Source: Flectonema sp. DT1601
Taxonomy: Eukaryota; Euglenozoa; Diplonemea; Diplonemida; Diplonemidae
Assembly (NCBI GenBank): GCA_964019425.1
Contig: OZ025850.1
Span: forward strand, 62,001 to 126,000
Direction of reading: 5' to 3'
DNA: 64,000 nt
A model generated the notes under the pieces. It saw nothing but the letters and a program-made list of their open reading frames with translations. It made no database searches and had not been told where the DNA came from. This document shows positions 58,919 through 64,000 of this stretch, piece after piece. The translations under genes were made by a program, and so were the position numbers. Within the stretch, counting starts at the first letter, position 1; each line of letters starts with the position of its first letter.

Positions 58919-61676
58919 TAAAATAATTTTGAGAAGCCCTCTCACCACCATCTTTTTTTGATAACACTATCGTAGATAATATGACAAAAAGTCCTCACAC
59001 TTCTTCATAAACAAACAGCAGAAACCGAACAGCAGCTAACTAACAAAAAGGGGTAGTGAGGGGGGTGTGTGGCAGGGAACATGGAAGGGAAACGGTACAG
59101 CACGAACAGAAACTAATTTTTTTTTCATATAATAACTTGGATTTTTCTTTTTTTTTTTTTATTCTTTTGATTTTTTGTGTCGTTAGAAATAGCAAAGTCC
59201 TTAGCAACAAGTACTGTGAGAGATACAACAACCAATACCAAATTACTTCAGAGCTACTGGCTTCATGTAAGAAGCGCAAAAAAAAAAAAAAAAAAAGTCT
59301 TCGGTTTCAGGCTTTAACAGCAACAAAAAACTTTCTTCTACTCCACCATCTTCAGAAGTAGAATAAAAAAAAATAGTGTAGCTTTACGGATTCGTTCCAG
59401 GCAGTAGTTATCAGACTCGTCTGAGCTACACACATGCCAATGTATTCTGGAAGGCACGATGGTGAAAACCATCACAAGTTCTATAGAGAACCTGTTGCTG
59501 CTGCCACCGAGTATAATAAAGTGTTTAAACCTCTGTTGATAACCTAAGCAATCTTCACCTAAGAAGTCAGGTATGGTGGTTGATGGACGTTCCTTCTTCG
59601 CCCTGCATCCCTCCCCCGGGGATGGTGACAATAAATAATTGAAACTTTTCTGTTTTCCTTTTTTATTGTTTTCCCCTTACCACACGAATTAACGCGGTTG
59701 ATGTTGTTGCTTTTTTTTTTTTTTTTTGTCGAAAAAATTCTATTCATTTCTCTTTTTTTCCCTCTCCCACATGTCTTAATTTAGACATAAGAAAAAGTCA
59801 AACTGAAGAAGGCAGCGTACTTGTTTGGTTGCTCCCCTAAATTCTGCTTTTCTATTTTTTTTTTTTTGCTACCAAAAAAACAATTTGTTTGTTAGGATTG
59901 CAAGGAAGCCAATGGCTTTCACTTTTATCGTTTTCATTTATCGCGCTCCGACCCTTCGCAGGGCGCGGTCGCACTTAATACCGGCATAAGATTATTTTAT
60001 TATTGCTCTCCAAAAAAAGAAATATACTCACAGAAAAAAAACATAATAGTACTACCATCTTCTTCTATCTTGGAATACCTTTAGTGACACAATTTAAAAA
60101 AAAAAAAGAAGGGGACAAAAAATACCCAAAAAAGAAATACACCTGTATGGCTGAACAGACGGTCGGCTACTGTAATTTAATTAACAATTACAATAAAACA
60201 TTAATCCGACTATAGTTGATTGGCACGATTTATTGTGACCCAGCCCTGCACACATATCGAGTTATGTGGTAGGAATCCAATCCCCAGTTCACAGGTTCGG
60301 TGTATTTAGGGGCTATAAGCCAAAAAAAAAAGAAGGAGAGCATTTTTACTGACTGCTTATGCGTCTTTTCATCTGGTGTCACCTTTTCCAACAGGAGACG
60401 AAAAATTATCTGTTCTGCTCTCACATAGTACATTTGAAATACTCGCGTTAAAAGGAATGGGAAATAGGGGGAAAAGCGAAATTTAATTCGAGTCAACATA
60501 TCACACCACACATTGTTCTCTTAAAAAGCCATACCACATGTTCGAGTACAGGAATCAAAATAAAGTGCCGCAATGGGCTCATATCCCATACAAGAACGGA
60601 GTGTTTGGTTAACAACACGAATAGATATTAATTATTTCTTTTACCTGAAGCGTAGACCTGCGTATGGTCAACACGTAAGCGCGTTCAGCCTCAATGAAGG
60701 AGCCTAATAGCAAGGCACAAGTCATGTATACAACGGGAGCTACCACCGAGAAAAAAAAAACCCGATGTAACTCGTCAACAATACCGAAAGAAAAAAAAGG
60801 GTTGAAAAAAGACTCCGAAAGCTGCGATTCGGAAAAATTTCAAAAAAACAACAACAACAACAACAAAAAAAAAAAAATCTCTTCATTGTTTTTTTTTTTT
60901 TTCCTTTTTTTTTTTTTTCATCCTAAGTTAAGAACTAACAAAGAATTCTCCGCCACTTACAACTTGACGGGAACTTTAATCACAAAATAAGAGACTTACT
61001 TGACATAATAAGGTAATAAGAGAAGGGGTGGCAGTTTTTTTTCTTAAAAAAAATAAAAGGACGTGTTGTAAATTGGTTCGAAAATATAAAAAATTTCCTT
61101 AGATAAATTTAATTGACAAGAGCGTGTTACGAATCCCTGCATGTGTGAAGAACCACCCTCGTCGGAGCGAAGGAAGTAGCGCTGGGACACCTGCTCTCTC
61201 TGAGGTATTGATTTTTTCTTGTTAAAAAGAACGTAAGACACCTACAAAGATAAATGATAGAGACAAGCAAAAAAGAAGTTTATTTATTAAAACTGCTGTA
61301 AGTAGTATAGAGTGCTAAAAAAAAAAAAAACTTCCCCTCCCACCAACACTCACAGCCGCAATAGACTACACGGCAGTATTTCTGAGTTCTGAGTAATACC
61401 TGGACTTGCCTGGATTTCTGAAACTTCATCCAAAAACGATGACTTTTTTTTTTTTTTTTTTTAATTCTCACTTTTCCTTATCACAATAGAATAATAAAAT
61501 CCACTTAAAAAAAACAAATAGTTTTTTTTTTTTTTTTTTTGAAATTTACCAGAACAAGTAGTAGATACAGCCAATTACCACCAAAGGAACAAAATCAAAG
61601 GGGGGCGGGGATGGAGATTGAGATTGAAGATAAGGAAATAGATTGAGAGCGTTAAAAGTTTCAATCGAGAAAAAAA

Positions 61677-61707
<31 letters not shown>

Positions 61708-61903
61708 TGCAATACAATAAGGCAACATGGAATACTAAAATAACAATTTTTTTATTTAAAAAAAAAAAAAAATAAAAAATGAATTAATAAAACGACACAT
61801 TACATTCAATATGTCTTCTTTTTTTGACCATAGAGCTGCAACCTACGTATTAAAAGACCCTACTGAGCTAAGGCGCTTGTGATGACACCTTAGACGTGGA
61901 TAG

Positions 61904-61934
<31 letters not shown>

Positions 61935-62104
61935 AAGAGGGGGGAAAAAAAATATAGAAAGTATAGCAGCAGAGTACTATATTCGCGTGATGTGCCTCTT
62001 TTATAAAGGTTTATCATTTTTTGTTTGTCTGACTGTTTGCACAGCCATACACAACATCGTAAGCGTTTGCAAGACAATTTTTCCAAAGTAAGAATTTCCA
62101 CTCC
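58919..62104. other. 3.2-kb intergenic, low complexity
   Basis: AT-rich with many homopolymers (for example A-runs ~59278-59296 and ~61670-61695, T-runs ~60889-60918 and ~61445-61462). I looked for tRNA, 5S and small-RNA motifs and saw none I could support. Short frames here are not convincing. Confidence 0.5.
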
Positions 62105-63999
62105 CTAAGGATAGTAAATGTTGATATTTTCTAAATGAGTTCCATCCCAATCACAACAAAAAGTTTTATTATCATTTGGGTATATAATACCCCCCTGTTG
62201 ACATACCATGTCATCGTAGAAGTGGTGTTCTGAGCATGCGATCCATTTCAAATACGTTTTTTGACAACTCAACATCAGATGTATAATAAATAAAATAGAA
62301 AACGTTCCAATAATTACCAAACGAGGACGGTCAGTAAACCTAACTGCAGTGTGAAACAATGGAAGACGAAACAATGACATGCAGTATGTTATTTGTTGCA
62401 GTGGAGCACACACAATAGCAATCGCTACCTCAATAACCAATTGAAGTATTGTGAGTCCTCCGACCAATCCATTAAAGTTTTTATTCGGAGTATACAAGTC
62501 GAAGAAATATCTACCACTCTCCCATCCTGCCGCATGCAGTATTCCAACGGCAACAATTGCTGATAACTCACAAATTAAAATGAAAAGGTATTCCGTAGAA
62601 ACAACTTCTCTGAATGACGTACTGTTAATGAAATCAAAAGCCTCTGCTTTTGTTCTTTTAAAGATAAGTACTTGAGTGTAGTAGTCGATCGCAGCACTTC
62701 TTTGAAGGTATGTCACTCGATCAAATAGTGTAATTATTGCAGTTAGTGTTATAATTACCCCTTGAGCATCTGGTTCTGCATGAACGATCATCACACGACC
62801 GATACTCGCACTGATTGCGATTGAAGAAAGAGATAAACCTATCTTTAAATGATGAATATCTGTTACACTCCAGTGTCTTGAAATCCACGTTAGCGTCGTA
62901 TTAATTAACAACGCAGTCGGAGGAAATAAAAACACTCTCAACCCAATCTGCTCACCACTTGAAGCATTTTCATAAGGTCTTAGTAAGTAATGGAATATTA
63001 TAAATCCATAAGCTGCAGGAAATAGGACTGCAGCGATGTTTATCCACGGACGAGCTCTTTTAATCGCCACCAAGTAGAAGAAATCACCAAAAGCAACTCC
63101 CACGTGGATTAGTATCGCTGGAATATAGAATTCATCGTGTATAAAACCTGATACTTTCTCAGTGAATAACCACATGACTATGGCAGCAGTGGATATTAGT
63201 TTCGTTGTTGAGACCCATCTCCAAGCATCCCATGGTACTAAACAAAAAGTGATTGCATACTGCATCAAACCCAAAACTACCCATTCTGACGCACACCATC
63301 TGGTTCTGGAATATTCAACGATCTCAATAAACGTTCTGTTTTCATAAACACTTAAATCAAACTGATACTCAATAGCAGTCTCATTTCCTCTAATCAATTC
63401 TATTGAAGGATCCCTAAAGGCTACAACATCGACACTTGATAATTTAGAATGCCAGTCTCCTGATGCCAATCCCACACAAGCAGGGGTACTCATAGCGGCA
63501 GTCAGTAGAATAGTGATTAACGTTATAATTGACACTTCGTATGCTGGGCTTGTCATGTTTTTTATCGTTAGATTATTCATAGCAAACAAATAAATTCTTT
63601 TGAGTTGAGAAGCATTTTCAAGAGCTTCCTCTCTTTCAACTTCTGTTTGACGTTTTTCAGCAACTTGTTGAATGGAAGCGGCAAAAACGCGATCCCAATT
63701 TGCCTGGATGCGAAGTTTTTTCTTAACAGGTGGGGCGGATACTGCCGGAGCAGGAGGTCGTAAAACATTTTCAGAAGCATCCTGAGGAGCTGTATTGCCC
63801 TGGTCTTCACTTGTGGTTGGCGGATTACCATTAGATTCTTGATTTTGATTTCCGCTGCTGGGGTTCTGAGACCCTGTCTCATCACCCTCGATAGGAACTT
63901 GATTAGGATGCTCAGCCACAAGATATTTCTTCTCTGTTTCACTCGCATCTTTACTGTGAGTATCCGTAGAACCTTTACTGCCAGTAAGTAACAACTCAT
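62105..63999 (-). CDS. Multi-pass membrane protein, 5' partial
   Basis: The frame is open to the window edge at 64000, so the true start lies outside; no ATG occurs in the first part. The visible 630 residues have a long hydrophilic N-terminal region (about 135 residues, rich in Ser, Asn, Gln, Pro), then about nine to ten hydrophobic segments, for example VSIITLITILLTAAM, VVLGLMQYAITFCLV and LILICELSAIVAVGIL-like stretches, and a Cys-containing C-terminal tail (WIACSEHHFYDD, FCCDWDGTH). An NxT/S-rich loop between the first two helices is probably lumenal or extracellular. I do not recognise the family. It could be a transporter or a receptor-like protein. Confidence 0.75.
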   Translation of the reverse strand, partial: ELLLTGSKGSTDTHSKDASETEKKYLVAEHPNQVPIEGDETGSQNPSSGNQNQESNGNPPTTSEDQGNTAPQDASENVLRPPAPAVSAPPVKKKLRIQANWDRVFAASIQQVAEKRQTEVEREEALENASQLKRIYLFAMNNLTIKNMTSPAYEVSIITLITILLTAAMSTPACVGLASGDWHSKLSSVDVVAFRDPSIELIRGNETAIEYQFDLSVYENRTFIEIVEYSRTRWCASEWVVLGLMQYAITFCLVPWDAWRWVSTTKLISTAAIVMWLFTEKVSGFIHDEFYIPAILIHVGVAFGDFFYLVAIKRARPWINIAAVLFPAAYGFIIFHYLLRPYENASSGEQIGLRVFLFPPTALLINTTLTWISRHWSVTDIHHLKIGLSLSSIAISASIGRVMIVHAEPDAQGVIITLTAIITLFDRVTYLQRSAAIDYYTQVLIFKRTKAEAFDFINSTSFREVVSTEYLFILICELSAIVAVGILHAAGWESGRYFFDLYTPNKNFNGLVGGLTILQLVIEVAIAIVCAPLQQITYCMSLFRLPLFHTAVRFTDRPRLVIIGTFSILFIIHLMLSCQKTYLKWIACSEHHFYDDMVCQQGGIIYPNDNKTFCCDWDGTHLENINIYYP

Positions 64000-64000
64000 C

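Noticed and set aside
1-64000. CRISPR array or bacterial operon reading
   Set aside because: No regularly spaced short repeats. Spliceosomal introns and eukaryotic proteins show a nuclear genome, so one-strand order is not a bacterial operon.

Overview
This is a nuclear window from a microbial eukaryote. Coding DNA is moderately AT-rich. Intergenic DNA is very AT-rich and full of A/T homopolymers of 15-40 bases. Products are clearly eukaryotic: ribosomal protein uL1/L10a, a NEK-like kinase, an ELO fatty acid elongase, WHITE-type ABCG half-transporters, carbohydrate sulfotransferases and a Notum-like esterase. Two genes have short spliceosomal introns (70-84 nt) that I could join by eye. Every gene I accept lies on the minus strand, and most have a pyrimidine-rich tract and an AG acceptor 0-50 nt before the ATG. 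Together this suggests a directional gene cluster, perhaps polycistronic with spliced-leader trans-splicing, as in Euglenozoa. The lineage is not proven.

Layout. 1-11.4 kb: a partial coiled-coil gene, two membrane sulfotransferases of different families, an unknown protein, a coiled-coil protein and a NEK-like kinase. 13.8-39.2 kb: six tandem ABCG half-transporters. Their ATP-binding halves are almost identical while their membrane halves diverge, a strong gene-conversion pattern. A whole-looking Penelope-like retroelement (20.8-26.3 kb) sits between copies 2 and 3. 39.8-48.3 kb: an ELO elongase with an intron, a zinc-ribbon/ubiquitin-like protein, and two tandem GtaA-type glutaminase-family secreted proteins that are also mosaic. 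51.7-58.9 kb: a CAP-domain protein with a UVR-like motif, a three-exon membrane protein, a Notum-like esterase, a GAF-like protein and RPL10A. 62.1-64 kb: a multi-pass membrane protein, partial at its 5' end.

The most unusual item is the Penelope-like element. Its single 1350-residue protein has the GIY-YIG nuclease before the reverse transcriptase (the permuted Chlamys/Naiad-like order) and, at its C-terminus, what looks like a Josephin-type cysteine protease domain. Its terminal repeats carry a hammerhead-ribozyme-like motif that recurs in short non-autonomous copies across the window. The element and one such copy are both flanked by direct repeats of 160-190 bp. A separate 736-bp inverted-repeat DNA element with a 6-bp target duplication is nested in another copy.

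Functionally the window leans toward the cell surface and secretion (ABCG pumps, sulfotransferases, glutaminase-like and Notum-like secreted proteins). The gene order looks like a directional cluster enlarged by tandem duplication, not a dedicated pathway.
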